The position numbers and the translations under genes were made by a program. From positions 434,001 through 498,000 of the forward strand of contig NZ_JBPZGY010000001.1 of the NCBI RefSeq assembly GCF_051857535.1: a stretch of 64,000 bases of DNA. The letters are read 5' to 3'. Origin of the DNA: Roseateles_B sp051857535 (GTDB lineage Bacteria > Pseudomonadota > Gammaproteobacteria > Burkholderiales > Burkholderiaceae_C). The notes beneath the pieces were generated by a model. That model was not told the DNA's origin. It did not search any database and saw nothing but the letters and a program-made list of their open reading frames with translations. Positions 1 through 10,100 of the stretch are shown here, piece after piece (the stretch's first letter is position 1; every line of letters begins with the position of its first letter).

Positions 1-143
1 CCCGCTCCGGCGCCTGCACTCCAGACCGTCAGCCCAGCCGGCAGCAGCGCCAGCGCCAGCAGCAGAGCCCGGCCCGCCCCCTGGCGCCGCCAGGCAAGCG
101 GGCGCGATGCGTGCGCAGGGGCATGGGGCACGTGGCGGCTCAT
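1..143 (-). CDS. 5' end of an exported or membrane-anchored protein (truncated by window edge)
   Basis: Only the first 47 codons are visible, and the rest lies beyond position 1. The start codon shares an ATGA overlap with the stop of the AAA+ ATPase gene, so it is translationally coupled to the injection-system operon. The N-terminus has basic residues (two RR pairs) followed by a Leu/Ala-rich segment (GRALLLALALLPAGLTVW), which looks like a signal peptide or signal anchor. A Sec-type signal is odd for a contractile-injection gene, because these particles assemble in the cytosol. The protein may be an envelope, release or accessory factor. No family can be assigned from this fragment. Confidence 0.6.
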   Translation of the reverse strand, partial: MSRHVPHAPAHASRPLAWRRQGAGRALLLALALLPAGLTVWSAGAGA

Positions 144-1483
144 AGGGTCCTCCCTTCCTTGCGCAGCTCCTTGGCCAGGCCGGTGCGCAGCTCCAGCAGG
201 CGGATCTGCTGGCGACCGTCGCGCAGCGCGCTGAGCGCTGCGTGGCGGATGACGTTGGCAATGGCGCCTCCGGCGAGCTCATAGCGCTGCGCCAGCGCGA
301 TCAGGTCCACCTCGGGGGCCAGGTGTTGCGCGGCCAGCATGCCCTGCCACAGGCGCAGTCGGGCATCGGCATCGGGCATGGGGAAATAGATCATCGATTG
401 AAAGCGGCGCGAGAAGGCCTCGTCCAGGTTGCTGCGCAAGTTGCTGGCGAGGATGACCACGCCCGGGAAGTCCTCCACGCGCTGCAGGAGGTAGGCGATC
501 TCCTGGTTGGCGTGGTGGTCGTTGGCATTGCTGACGGCGCCGCGCTTGCCGAACAGCGCGTCGGCCTCGTCGAAGAAGAGAATCCAGCGCCGCGTCGCGG
601 CCTGGTCGAAGACGCGGGCCAGGTTCTTCTCGGTCTCGCCGATGTACTTGGAGACCACCATGGAGAGGTCGATGCGATAGACATCCGCACCCGTGCGCTG
701 GCCGATCAGCGTGGCGGTCAGCGTCTTGCCCGTACCTGGCGGGCCGTGGAAGAGGGCGCGGTAGCCGGGCTTGAGGGCCCGTGCCAGGCCCCAGTCCTGC
801 ATCAGGACCTGGCCCTGCTGCATCCAGGCGCAGAGCTGATCCACCTCGTCCATGACCTCGGGGGGCAGCACCAGATCGTTCCAGTCCAGCGGCGACTCGA
901 TGCGCTTGGCGGGGAACTGGATGCTGTAGTCGGGCCGGTCGGCATGCCCGCTGCTGAGCAGTTGCAAGGCTTCGTTGCTGAGCTGCAGCGTGCCGCTGAG
1001 GCGCGGTTCACCGGCCGGCGGCAGATCAAGCTGCACGAAGCCGCGCTGGACCAGCGGATGGCGCGGGTCAAAGAGCTCCTGCAGCGCCACGCGCCTGGGT
1101 AGCGACTCGCCGGCGATCAGAAAGGCGGCCGTCTCGCCTGTGGGCAGGAAGCCGCCGTGCGCCTGCGCCTTGATGCCACCGAACTCGGTGAAGCCGCGTT
1201 CCAGGTTCTCGTTGCGCATGAAGAGCAGATCCAGGGCCGCGGGGCGCAGATGCGGCACCAGCGCCAGGGCCAGCAGCAGGCGCTCCTCCATCCCCAGCCG
1301 CATCTCGTCCACCCAGCGACCCAGCTCGCTGCCCGCTGGCGGTGCGGGCGGCGGCTCGGCCGCTTCCAGTCCCTCCTGGCGCTGTTGGAAATGCTGTTCG
1401 AGGCGCAGGTTCAGCACGCGCCCCAGCCAGTCCAGCTCCTGCATCAGCGCCAGGCTGTGCGGGGTCTCAACGCCATTCCACAT
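140..1483 (-). CDS. eCIS AAA+ ATPase (Afp15/Pvc15-like)
   Basis: This 447-residue AAA+ ATPase matches the ATPase found near the end of Afp/PVC-type operons, where it is thought to act in particle assembly. Walker A (GPPGTGKT) lies near residues 243-250 and Walker B (FFDEAD) near 302-307. A sensor-1 Asn (ILASN) and an RR arginine-finger region follow. The N-terminal ~200 residues are a family-specific, Glu/Leu-rich domain. The start at 1483 is chosen because AAGGAG stands just upstream; the frame also opens further upstream but is not protein-like there. It overlaps the tape-measure gene by 17 bp and is coupled by ATGA to the next gene. The functional role is inferred from the family. Confidence 0.9.
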   Translation of the reverse strand: MWNGVETPHSLALMQELDWLGRVLNLRLEQHFQQRQEGLEAAEPPPAPPAGSELGRWVDEMRLGMEERLLLALALVPHLRPAALDLLFMRNENLERGFTEFGGIKAQAHGGFLPTGETAAFLIAGESLPRRVALQELFDPRHPLVQRGFVQLDLPPAGEPRLSGTLQLSNEALQLLSSGHADRPDYSIQFPAKRIESPLDWNDLVLPPEVMDEVDQLCAWMQQGQVLMQDWGLARALKPGYRALFHGPPGTGKTLTATLIGQRTGADVYRIDLSMVVSKYIGETEKNLARVFDQAATRRWILFFDEADALFGKRGAVSNANDHHANQEIAYLLQRVEDFPGVVILASNLRSNLDEAFSRRFQSMIYFPMPDADARLRLWQGMLAAQHLAPEVDLIALAQRYELAGGAIANVIRHAALSALRDGRQQIRLLELRTGLAKELRKEGRTL

Positions 1484-3902
1484 GCAGCACTCCTTCCATC
1501 CAGGGAAGACGGATCGTCGAGAAGCTCCAGGGCAGTCGGTCCAGCAGCACGTCCAGGCCGCGCTTCTCCACGCGCAGCCGCCATGCGGGCGGGGCATCGG
1601 CCCGCGGCTTCTCCCTCATCAGGCGGCCCTGCCGCTGCAGAAAGGCCTCCCGCAGACCGGCCACCGAGGTATTGCCCAGAGCCTTCCAGTGCGAGATCAC
1701 GGCCTGCAGCATCTGCTCCAGCAGGGCGAGCGTCTGCGGCGGCAGTGGGGGCGTGGCGGGCAGGACGGTCGATGGGCTGGCGCCGCAGAGCAGGCGGGAG
1801 AGCACGCTGTCGCATTCTTCGCGCGGCTGCTCGCCATGGCACAGGCGCTGCAGGCACTGCACGGCCACGGCACGCGCGCTCTCGTCGCGGAAGCGGCCCT
1901 GGTCCAGCAGTTCCAGATGCTTGAAAAGCCGTTCCGCGTAGGCCGCGAGCAGGACCTGACCGGCGTCGTCCACCCAGATGGGCTCGCGCTCGGAGACCGC
2001 CGGCCGCGCAGCTGCCGTCGGCGTGGGCGGCCTGAGCTGCTGATAGGCCTGCCGCAGCGTCTCTGCCTCGGGTGCCCTGGCTTCCAGGAAGAGCACGCGG
2101 CACAGGCGCCGCCAGTGTTCCGCCAGCGCGGCTGCGGGCTCCTGCATGGCCTGGCCCAGCCAGCGCAGCAGGCGTCCGGCGCGCTGTTGCAGGCCCTGGG
2201 TGGCAGCGCCGAACTGGGCGCGAAGCATCTGCCAGCGCCGTGATTCGTCGAACAGACGAACCCAACGGGCGCAGGCCTGTTCGCTGCTGAGCAGGCGTGC
2301 CAGACGCAGGCGCTGGGGCCATTGCCAGCGGCCCTGCTCGCACTGCCGTGCCAGGCCCTGAAGGGCGCGGTCCAGGGTGGCGCTGGGCGGGGTCTCAGGG
2401 CCGGCGCGGGCTTCGGTCCTGGGCGGGGCTGGCGGTAGCCACGGATCCTGGACCATGGCCGCCGTGGAACTGTCGGGCCGGGGGGCGCGGCGCTGAGGGA
2501 GTCGATCCGGCCGCTCCCAGCGCCGCCAGGCAGCCTCCCAGAAACGCTGCCAGCCGGCATGGGTGTCGGGCAGGCGCTCGCCGCGGGCCAGGGCGTCGAG
2601 GCAGGCTTCCATCAGCAGGCTCTGCAGCCGTGACAGGCCCGGCTGCAGGCCCGGCAAGGCGCGGCGCTGCAGGCGCAGGGCGGCCTGGCGCAGGGACTCG
2701 GCCCAGTGCACGGCCGGCGATGCCTGGGGCAGTGGCAGGGTTTCGGGGGCTCTCACGGACGCGGGTCCCAGGCAGCCCAGCAGGCCGCCGAAGCTGGCGG
2801 GATCCAGGGCCAGGGCCCAGCGCCGTCGCGCCGGAGCATCCTGCATCCACAGTTTCAGTCGCTGGCCCAGGGCCTGCGCGTGGTGGCTGGCCAGCACCCG
2901 CAGTTGCTGCAGCAGGCGCGATCGCTGCGCCTGGCTCAGCGGCCGCCCACCATCGAGCAGGGGGCGCAACCGCAGCAGACTGGCTTCCCAGACCCGGCCC
3001 GGTGACGTGCCAGGCGTGTCGTCCGGGGTCAGGTCTTGCCCATCCGGTGGCGGGGCATGTCCGCGCAGCAGGTCCTGCAGCAGCCCAGGCTCGTCGGACG
3101 GCGGGGCCAAGGGCTGAAGCCGTGCTTGCCAAGCTGATCCCAGCGCACGGCCCAGCTCGGCCTGCAGGGCCTGCAGCAGGCGGCGGCGCCTGGCATCGCC
3201 CAGGGGGCGGCCGCGCGCCTCCCAGAGCAGGTCCAGGGCCTGGGCGCGCAGCACCTGCTGCAGGCGCTGGCGCTCGTAGGCGCTGAGCCGGCCGCTGGCC
3301 TGCAGCGGCAGCAGGGCGTGCTCGTCCAGCGCCGCCATCTGCCGCCCCAGGCCGGGATCGCGCTGGGCCAGCAGGGCCTGCAGACCTTCGTGCGGACTGA
3401 TCTGGCGCAAGCGCTGCAGCAGGACAGGGCCGGCAGGGTGTCGCTCCAGCGACCGCCAGAGCTGCGGCCCCTGCTGCTGGACCAGCCAGGCCAGCCAGCG
3501 TGACAAGGAGCCCTGGGGCGTGCTCGTCAGCTGCCACGGCAGGTGACCGCGCTCCAGGTAGGCCAGGAAGTGCTGCAGCGGTTGTGTGGCGGCTGCGGGC
3601 GGCTGCCCGGCTGCTTGGCGAGCCCCGGGCAGCAGGGCCGCTTCCAAGGCCAGACGCAGGCGCTCGCTCCACTCCCGCTCGTCCTGATCTGAATGCAGCC
3701 GGCCCAGGTCCAGCACCAGGCGGTCCAGCGACGGTTCGGGCAGCCGTGGTGCCAGCTCGTCGAACAGCCGCTCAATTTGCCGCAGACCCTCGCTGCGCAG
3801 AAAGCGCATCAGGCGCTCATGCAGCCCGTGGCTCTGCGTTGCGAAACGGCCATGCGGATGTCGCAGCTCAAGGCTGAGGGTTTCGATCACGTGGGCGCTC
3901 AT
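1467..3902 (-). CDS. eCIS tape-measure protein (Afp14/Pvc14-like, CIS_TMP family)
   Basis: This 811-residue protein begins with the pattern typical of contractile-injection tape-measure proteins: a short N-terminal block followed by FDELAPRL and DRLVLDLGRL near residues 45-65. The remainder is Arg/Leu/Gln-rich and mostly helical in appearance, with many LLQxLR-type repeats, as expected for a protein threaded through the tube lumen. Tape-measure proteins set tube length in phages and are believed to do so in eCIS. The start at 3902 overlaps the stop of the upstream baseplate gene (ATGA). One copy of the CAAGACCTGACCC word lies inside it and encodes QDLTP. Assignment rests on the N-terminal motif and its position before the ATPase. 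Confidence 0.82.
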   Translation of the reverse strand: MSAHVIETLSLELRHPHGRFATQSHGLHERLMRFLRSEGLRQIERLFDELAPRLPEPSLDRLVLDLGRLHSDQDEREWSERLRLALEAALLPGARQAAGQPPAAATQPLQHFLAYLERGHLPWQLTSTPQGSLSRWLAWLVQQQGPQLWRSLERHPAGPVLLQRLRQISPHEGLQALLAQRDPGLGRQMAALDEHALLPLQASGRLSAYERQRLQQVLRAQALDLLWEARGRPLGDARRRRLLQALQAELGRALGSAWQARLQPLAPPSDEPGLLQDLLRGHAPPPDGQDLTPDDTPGTSPGRVWEASLLRLRPLLDGGRPLSQAQRSRLLQQLRVLASHHAQALGQRLKLWMQDAPARRRWALALDPASFGGLLGCLGPASVRAPETLPLPQASPAVHWAESLRQAALRLQRRALPGLQPGLSRLQSLLMEACLDALARGERLPDTHAGWQRFWEAAWRRWERPDRLPQRRAPRPDSSTAAMVQDPWLPPAPPRTEARAGPETPPSATLDRALQGLARQCEQGRWQWPQRLRLARLLSSEQACARWVRLFDESRRWQMLRAQFGAATQGLQQRAGRLLRWLGQAMQEPAAALAEHWRRLCRVLFLEARAPEAETLRQAYQQLRPPTPTAAARPAVSEREPIWVDDAGQVLLAAYAERLFKHLELLDQGRFRDESARAVAVQCLQRLCHGEQPREECDSVLSRLLCGASPSTVLPATPPLPPQTLALLEQMLQAVISHWKALGNTSVAGLREAFLQRQGRLMREKPRADAPPAWRLRVEKRGLDVLLDRLPWSFSTIRLPWMEGVLHVEWR
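3025..3040 (-). repeat. Dispersed repeat copy A (inside tape-measure gene)
   Basis: On the minus strand this reads GGCAAGACCTGACCCC, encoding QDLTP in the tape-measure gene. It is one of six copies in the window. Confidence 0.65.
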
Positions 3903-6409
3903 GACTGCCCCTCCAGAAACTGCCGCAGCTGCTCGGCCGCCTGGTCCAGGGACTGGCACAGGCTGGGCGCCGCCTGACCACTCAGCAAGGCCAGGCAGTA
4001 GCGACGGCGCAGGCCCAGCCAGTGCTGCCAGCGTTCCTCGAACTCGCGCAAGGCGTCGGCGTCCAGCCACAGAAGGCCGCAGCGCAGATGGGCTGGCGCC
4101 TCGCGTCGCAGCAGGGCCAGCGTCAGTTCGCGGAAGCGCTCGTCGCGGGCACGGGCCGTCCAGCCGCTGCAGACCAGGTAGAGCTGCACGCCGTCGTCAG
4201 GCAGCGGGCAGGCCGGGGTCCGGCCTTCGGCGCAGGGGCGCAGCAGCAGCGGCTCAACCAAGTGCAGGCCCTCGCCATGCAGCTGGACCAGGCAGGACAA
4301 CTCGTGCAGGGCGTGGGCCAGGCCGCGCGCCTGCTCCCGGCTGAGGGCGGCGGCCAGGCGCCAGGCGGCACGGCCGCTGTCGTCCAGCAACAGCAAAGGG
4401 CCGTGCTCTCCAGCCTGGACGAAGCGCTGGGGCGCCAGCGCCGCGAGCAGGCAGGCGGTGTCTGCGCCGAGGCGGCGCAGCAGGGGGGCCAGCTGATGCA
4501 AGCGCTGCTCCAGGGGCGGCCCCTCCAGCGGCCGCGCGCGCGACTGCGATTCCAGCACGGCTTGCAGGGAGCGCAGCTGTTCGTCGGAGAGCGCGAGCCG
4601 GGTGCTGCTGCCGGACTGCTGCGCCTCCAGGGCGGCGAGTGTGCTGCCCAGCAGGCGGCTGTGACCCGCCATCATGCCCAGCTGCAAGGCCAGGCGCTCC
4701 TGCAGAGGCGGGGTGTTGTCGGCTTCGTCCAGGAGGGGACGGCTGTAGTCGGCGGCGGCATGGCGCTCCTGCGTCAGACGCGGCAGACGCTGGGCGAAGC
4801 TGCGCTTGAGCTTCAGCAGGTGCTGGCCCCAGGCCGCTGGCGAGAAATAGCAGGGCAGACCCTGCAGCATGCTGTGGTCCAGCACTTCGCCATGCAGGGC
4901 CAGCTGGTAGTCCAGCAGGCGGTGGCGCCGCTCCAGAGGGTCGTCGTCGATCCAGGCGCCCGGGGGCAACTGGCTGGGCGGCGTCTGCAGCAGGGACTCG
5001 ACGCCGGGCAGTTGGGCCTCGCCGGGCAGGCCCGGCCAGTAGCTGCGCGAGTCCGTCTGGTCCAGGGCATAGAGGCGAGGCATCTGCTCCCTTTGCACCT
5101 GCACCTGCAGCAGGCCCTGTTCCAGCAAGGCGCGGTAGCCCGTCCATTGCGCACGCAGGCCGGGCTCCTGGCTCGCGCCGGCCTGCAAGGCCTGCTCGTA
5201 GAGTGCAGGCAACACCGCGGTGGCGGGCAGGTGGTCCTCGCGCCGGATGGGCAGGGGCGGCAGCTCTTCCTGGGCGGGGAATCCCTGCCAGGGCTTCAGA
5301 TGAGCCTGCGTCACCGCCGAGCCACCGCTGCCAGCGCGGCGCATGTACATCACCCGCCGCCATTCCTGCAGGTCGGCCAGCAGCGGGCCCAGCTCCAGAC
5401 GCATGGGCGCACCGTCCTTCAGTACCGTCCAGCCTTGCAGGTCCGAGGGCTGCTCGGGCCAGCGCAGGCGCAGGGCCCAGTCCATGCCCCAGCGCTGCAG
5501 CCCACCGTGAGGCAGCAAAGTGGCATCAGCCAGCGCCTGGTCTTGCTCGGAGAGGTCCAGCCGCAGGTCCTCCACGCTTGCCAGCCCCGGCACGCCGCCG
5601 AGCTGGCGGGCCAGGTCGGCGGGATGCAGCACGGGATGGCGGGACTCCAGCCATTGCAGCTCCTCAGCGTGGGCGGTGCGGCCCAGCGGACCGTCGCTGA
5701 ACTCGCCACCCAGCGGCAGCAGGTCCTGCTCGGGACTGTCCGGGATGCGGCTGGAGATCCCATCGTCGCAGCGCTGCAGCACTTCGCCCAGCAGTTCCGG
5801 CAGTTCACGCTCGCCCGTGATGGCGATGCGCAGCCCGCGCAGCGAGACCCAGCGGGCCTGCAGGGCCTGTGGCGGATGGGCGAGGTCCTCGGCCAGATTG
5901 CGCCGGCCCCAGAAGGCTTTCAGGGCTTGCTGGAGCAGGCCCGACTGCTCCTGGTCCGCCTCGCCGCGCTCCTGCAGCCTCAGGGTCCACAGGCCCTGGA
6001 ATCGACCCGCCTGGTCCTGCTGTGCGCGGATCTGCAGCTGGCGGGCCTGGGGCAGTTGCTGGCGCAGCCACAGCTGCCAGTCGCGCTCACTCAGCGGGCG
6101 GCAGGGCTCCTGGCGATCGCGCCGGGACAGACCGAAGCGTTCCCACGCCGCATCGTCGTCCTGGGGCCGGAGTCCCAGCAGCGTGGGCACGCTCTGGCGT
6201 GCGGCGAAGACGTCCTCGGTGATGGCGTAGCACAGGGCCTCCAGCAGGCTCACGCCGGGGTCGTGAAGGTTGTAGTCCGTCCAGAGCTCGCCCGAGGCCT
6301 GCTGTGCCCAGTCCACGCCCAGCGCGCGCAGGGCGTCGAAGCCCAGCGGGTCGGGGCTCTCGCCACGATGGCGCGCGATGCTGCCGAGCCGTGGGCCCGC
6401 GCCCTTCAT
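3899..6409 (-). CDS. eCIS large baseplate protein (Afp12/Pvc12-like)
   Basis: This 836-residue protein has the hallmark N-terminal phrase of the Pvc12-type baseplate family, WTDYNLHDPGVSLLEALCYA, near residues 43-62. Here a DYNxHDPG box opens a J/gp6-like helical region. Proteins of this class form the baseplate wedge ring with the Pvc11 protein. The rest is Gln/Leu/Arg-rich with no enzyme motif. It follows the fibre-like gene with an ATGA overlap and is coupled the same way to the tape-measure gene. Size and place between Pvc11 and the tape measure fit Afp12/Pvc12. No transmembrane segment is seen. Confidence 0.82.
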   Translation of the reverse strand: MKGAGPRLGSIARHRGESPDPLGFDALRALGVDWAQQASGELWTDYNLHDPGVSLLEALCYAITEDVFAARQSVPTLLGLRPQDDDAAWERFGLSRRDRQEPCRPLSERDWQLWLRQQLPQARQLQIRAQQDQAGRFQGLWTLRLQERGEADQEQSGLLQQALKAFWGRRNLAEDLAHPPQALQARWVSLRGLRIAITGERELPELLGEVLQRCDDGISSRIPDSPEQDLLPLGGEFSDGPLGRTAHAEELQWLESRHPVLHPADLARQLGGVPGLASVEDLRLDLSEQDQALADATLLPHGGLQRWGMDWALRLRWPEQPSDLQGWTVLKDGAPMRLELGPLLADLQEWRRVMYMRRAGSGGSAVTQAHLKPWQGFPAQEELPPLPIRREDHLPATAVLPALYEQALQAGASQEPGLRAQWTGYRALLEQGLLQVQVQREQMPRLYALDQTDSRSYWPGLPGEAQLPGVESLLQTPPSQLPPGAWIDDDPLERRHRLLDYQLALHGEVLDHSMLQGLPCYFSPAAWGQHLLKLKRSFAQRLPRLTQERHAAADYSRPLLDEADNTPPLQERLALQLGMMAGHSRLLGSTLAALEAQQSGSSTRLALSDEQLRSLQAVLESQSRARPLEGPPLEQRLHQLAPLLRRLGADTACLLAALAPQRFVQAGEHGPLLLLDDSGRAAWRLAAALSREQARGLAHALHELSCLVQLHGEGLHLVEPLLLRPCAEGRTPACPLPDDGVQLYLVCSGWTARARDERFRELTLALLRREAPAHLRCGLLWLDADALREFEERWQHWLGLRRRYCLALLSGQAAPSLCQSLDQAAEQLRQFLEGQS

Positions 6410-7197
6410 GGTTGGCCTCCCGGGGCTTGGCTTCCCTGCATGTGGGGGTCGAACCAGAGCTGGCTCAGATGGACCTGGATGCGCAGCTCGTCACCGAAGT
6501 TGCAGGCGGTGCGGATCTGCAGCTTGTAGCTCGCCTTGCGGCCCTCGCTGCCATGCCAGCGCAGCTGCAATCGGTCGCAGCGGCGCCCCCACCAGGCCTG
6601 GGTGGTGCGAATGCCGCGCTGGCGCTGCAGCCATCCCAGCAGGCCTCGACCGGGGTTGTAGGTGCTCAGCGCGATGGCGTGCATGAGACTGAAGTGGCCG
6701 CTGCCTGGCTGCCCGGCGCCTGCCATCAGCTCGAAGCCCTGGCAGCCCTGCAGTTCGGGGGTCAGGTCTTGCCAGCGGCCATTGGCGAGCACGGGTCCGG
6801 GCAGGGGCAGGTTGCCGCGCCGGCCGTGGGCTGCCACATGGCCCTGCACGTCCAGCCTGTCTGAGGGGTCGGCCGTGCCTATGCCCACGCGCTGCTGGAG
6901 GTCCAGGCTCAGCAGCGGGTCCTTCGCCACCCCGGGGCTCTGGATCAGCAGCTGGTTGCGCTGCGTGTGCAGCGCGGCCCGCCACAGGGCTTGCTCGGGC
7001 ATCTGGTCGCGGTAGAAGCTGATCAGCGCATCGTGGCCGACGGGGGCATAGATTTCCTCGCCGTTGGCAACGGTCTTGCGAAAGCCCTCATCCGCCATGT
7101 TCAGCATGGAGTCGATGAGGTCGGCGAAATGCTCCTGCGTGGGCAGCTGCCCTTCGCGGAAGTAGTTCTTCAGCGTCTCACGGTTTCTGCACGTCAT
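6406..7197 (-). CDS. eCIS-associated short fibre-like/adaptor protein
   Basis: This 263-residue protein sits between the two large baseplate genes and is coupled to both by ATGA overlaps. Residues 1-45 resemble the N-terminus of eCIS-associated proteins of unknown role (LKNYFREGQLPTQEHFADLI followed by DSMLN). Near residues 105-118 the segment RVGIGTADPSDRLDVQG matches the VGIGT-P-x-LDVxG strand motif seen in tail-fibre and S74-type fibre proteins. A C-terminal beta-rich domain with several Trp residues follows. It could be a short tail spike, a fibre adaptor or a baseplate plug. It is much smaller than the long Afp13/Pvc13 receptor-binding fibres. One CAAGACCTGACCC copy lies inside (QDLTP). 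The role is inference from motif and position. Confidence 0.65.
   Translation of the reverse strand: MTCRNRETLKNYFREGQLPTQEHFADLIDSMLNMADEGFRKTVANGEEIYAPVGHDALISFYRDQMPEQALWRAALHTQRNQLLIQSPGVAKDPLLSLDLQQRVGIGTADPSDRLDVQGHVAAHGRRGNLPLPGPVLANGRWQDLTPELQGCQGFELMAGAGQPGSGHFSLMHAIALSTYNPGRGLLGWLQRQRGIRTTQAWWGRRCDRLQLRWHGSEGRKASYKLQIRTACNFGDELRIQVHLSQLWFDPHMQGSQAPGGQP
6758..6773 (-). repeat. Dispersed repeat copy B (inside fibre-like gene)
   Basis: On the minus strand this reads GGCAAGACCTGACCCC, encoding QDLTP in the fibre-like gene. It is one of six copies in the window. Confidence 0.65.
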
Positions 7198-10100
7198 GCT
7201 GAGTCCTGCCCGATGATGAAGCTGCCACCCAGGGTGAGCTTGGCGATCCCGCTGGCGGGCGCGTGGGGGCTGGGGTGATCGCTGAGTTCAAGGAGATGGC
7301 CCCGCGTGGGCAGTGCCAAGCTCCAGGGCCTGGAGGGCCTGATGAGCCGGCTTCCGACGGCGGTGTCGCGCAGGGTGTAGTGACCCTGGTCGTCGCGGAT
7401 GATGTGCAGCAGCGAGGCCTGCCCGATCTGCGCGACGCCGGGCTGGGCACGCAGCAGGGCCTCGACCTCGTCAACCTGCAACTGCCAGTCGAAATGCATG
7501 GTGGGCCCGCCTTCGCGCCAGGGCGAGAGGTAGGCGCGCAGGGCATCATTGATCTGACGCAGGCGCTCGCCTGCCGGCTCGCCGGGCTTGAGCCGCAGGC
7601 TGCAACGCACCTGCAGGCGTTCGTAGGTGGCATTGCGCACGAGCAGAGGCTGCCCGGGCGGCATGCGTGACTGCAGCCAGCGCTGGATCCGTGCCAGGGT
7701 CGCGGCGTCGAGCTTGGGGGCTTCGGCCCCATCGGGCGCGACGCCGGCGGGCAGGGCCGGCACGACCACCACGGTCAGCCGGCCATCGCCGCGCGGGTCG
7801 CTGCGCGGGATGCACTTGACGCGTTGCACTTCGGGGTAGTGCTGCAGCACGAGGCGCTCGTAGTCCCAGGGCATGGCTGCGCGACCCCTGTGGCGCAGGC
7901 GTTCGGCGATGCGGGTGATCCAGGCCTGCTGTGTCTCGGCCGCACGCTCGGCAAAGGAGGGCCAGGGCTGGCGAACGGCGGCAAGACCTGGCACGGCCTC
8001 CTGGGCTGCTCGCACGGACAGCGGGGCCAGGGGGCGCGGCAGGGCCGGGCCCTGAAGCCGGGCCAGCACGCCATTGGTCCAGACGCCCTGCAGGCCCGCC
8101 AGCAGTGGCAGACGTTCATCTCCCAGCAGGCGCAGCCAGAAGGGGCCGGGCGGCAGGCTGGGGCAGTCGGCGCTCATGCCGGACGGGAGGTCCAGCAGTA
8201 TCACGCCGGTGCGCAGGAGGCCCTCGGTGCCATCCAGCAGCACGCGGTGGGCTTCCAGGTCCAGCCAGCCGTCGCCGCACCAGGCCTGCCAGCGCAGGCG
8301 TGGCAAGGGGCGCCCCAGCGGCTCGCGCGCCGACTCGGAGCGCAGCTTGAACAGCAGGCTCAGGGTGCCCTGCGGCGGCTCGCCCTGCAGACCTATCATC
8401 AGCTGGCCCGTGGCCGGCCAGCGCTGCAGCACCGTCCGCGGATCGGACTGCGGCAGCGCATGCAGGACCTGGGTGCCGAAGGGGCAGAGGTAGCGCAGCT
8501 CGGTGCCATCGGCCATGGGCTCGCCGCTGCGGGCCGGGATGCGCTGCCTTGCGACGTAGTCCGCTTCCACCGCGGCCAGTGTGGGCGTGTAGGGCACCTG
8601 GGGCAGGGGGGCGGCCTGCTTGAGCTTGCTGTTGAGCGTCAGCGTGGCGGTGAGCAATGGGGGGTAGTCGGCGTGGCCGAAGGCATGCGGCGAACCCGAG
8701 AGACTGAGGCGGAAGTAGCCGCAGCGCGTCAGCAGGCTGTACTCGCGCGCATGGCTGGCTGCGGGGCGGTGCAGCCGCAGCAGCGGCGTGCCGTCGAAGT
8801 CGAGGGTCTGGTCGGCGAGCGGCCTGTTGCGTGGTGCCTCGCCGAACAGCGGCAGGCCCTCGTCGGGTGTCTCGCGCCACTGGCCATCGGCCAGCACTGA
8901 GGCCTGCAGGCGCAGGGCCTGGCTGCTCCAGGGCGAGTCCGGGTAGCCGGCGTAGTGCTCGTCCCAGGAACGCCGGGGCAGACCCTGCCAATGCAGATGC
9001 AACTGGAGGGACTGCAGGGGCTTCTGGGCCAGCTCTGGATGGCTGAACATCAGATAGGAACCGGGTTCGGGCAGGGGGCCGAAGGGCAGGAAGGGCTTGC
9101 TGGGGTCCAGGCGGCCCAGCTGGTTGTGCAGCTCGAGGGCACGCAGTCCCTGTACCTGCACCTCGAGCTGCAGGGTGTCCATGGACAGTTGCTGCAGTAG
9201 GCTGCTGGCAAAGAGGCGTGAGCGGCTCTGCAGCCGCAGCTGCAGCACTGGCAGGGCGGGCCAGTCACTGCCGTGCACGGCGGGTCGCGCGGCACAGATG
9301 GCCGCCTGGTCCGAACCCAGTTGGAGGCACAGCAGGAAGCCCGCCGAACTGGGCGCACGGCCCTGCCCCTGCTGATCGCCCTGGCGAGGCGTCCGGGGTG
9401 CTCGTGCGCCCGGTGCGCAGTGGGACAGGGAACCGTGGATGGCGAAGACTTCCTCCACCGTCAGCCAGCCCTCGGCGCAGCTCAACGAGGCGGACCAGGC
9501 CCCTCGGAACACCCGATCAAAGACCAGGGAGCGCTCCAGCGGGGCATCCGAGTAGAGCAGGGACAGCGGATCGTCCACGTCCACCCGCTGGCCCGGTTCT
9601 GGCACGTAGTCGACCAGCACCTGTTCGGCATGACGTCGCAGCAGGGTCAGCGCGTCCATCGACAGCTCGGCCGTCGTTGCGCAGAGCCACACCGCGAAGA
9701 GCCGGCCCAGCCAGGGGGTGAGCGTCTCCGGGTGCTGCGCATGCAGACAGCGGACCAGCAGGTACTGCAACCAGGGCGCGCCCTGCAGGGAGGGGCATTC
9801 CTGTTCGAGGCGCTGCAGCAATTGCTGCCACTGGCCGGCTTCCGGCGCGTCGCCGGGTGGATGCCAGCCTTCCTGGCGTTCGCGCTGGGCCAGCAGCCGG
9901 CAGGCCGCGGCGCTGGGCAGCGGTCCGCCATCGGCAAAGCCGTCGGGCACCCGCAGGTGGACGTGCAGTTGCACACGGCGCTGGCCCTCGCACAGCTGCA
10001 GCAGCGGGCTGGCCAGGGCCAGGCCCTGGCGGGCAGGGGTGCTGTCGCCTCCGCCGCCCAGGGGGGGGCGCGCCTTGGGGTCGACGTCCGCGAGACTGTC

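Noticed and set aside
4022..6529. An 835-codon plus-strand frame opposite the Pvc12-like gene
   Set aside because: It is Gln/Leu low-complexity, and the opposite strand carries recognisable baseplate motifs and coupled starts.
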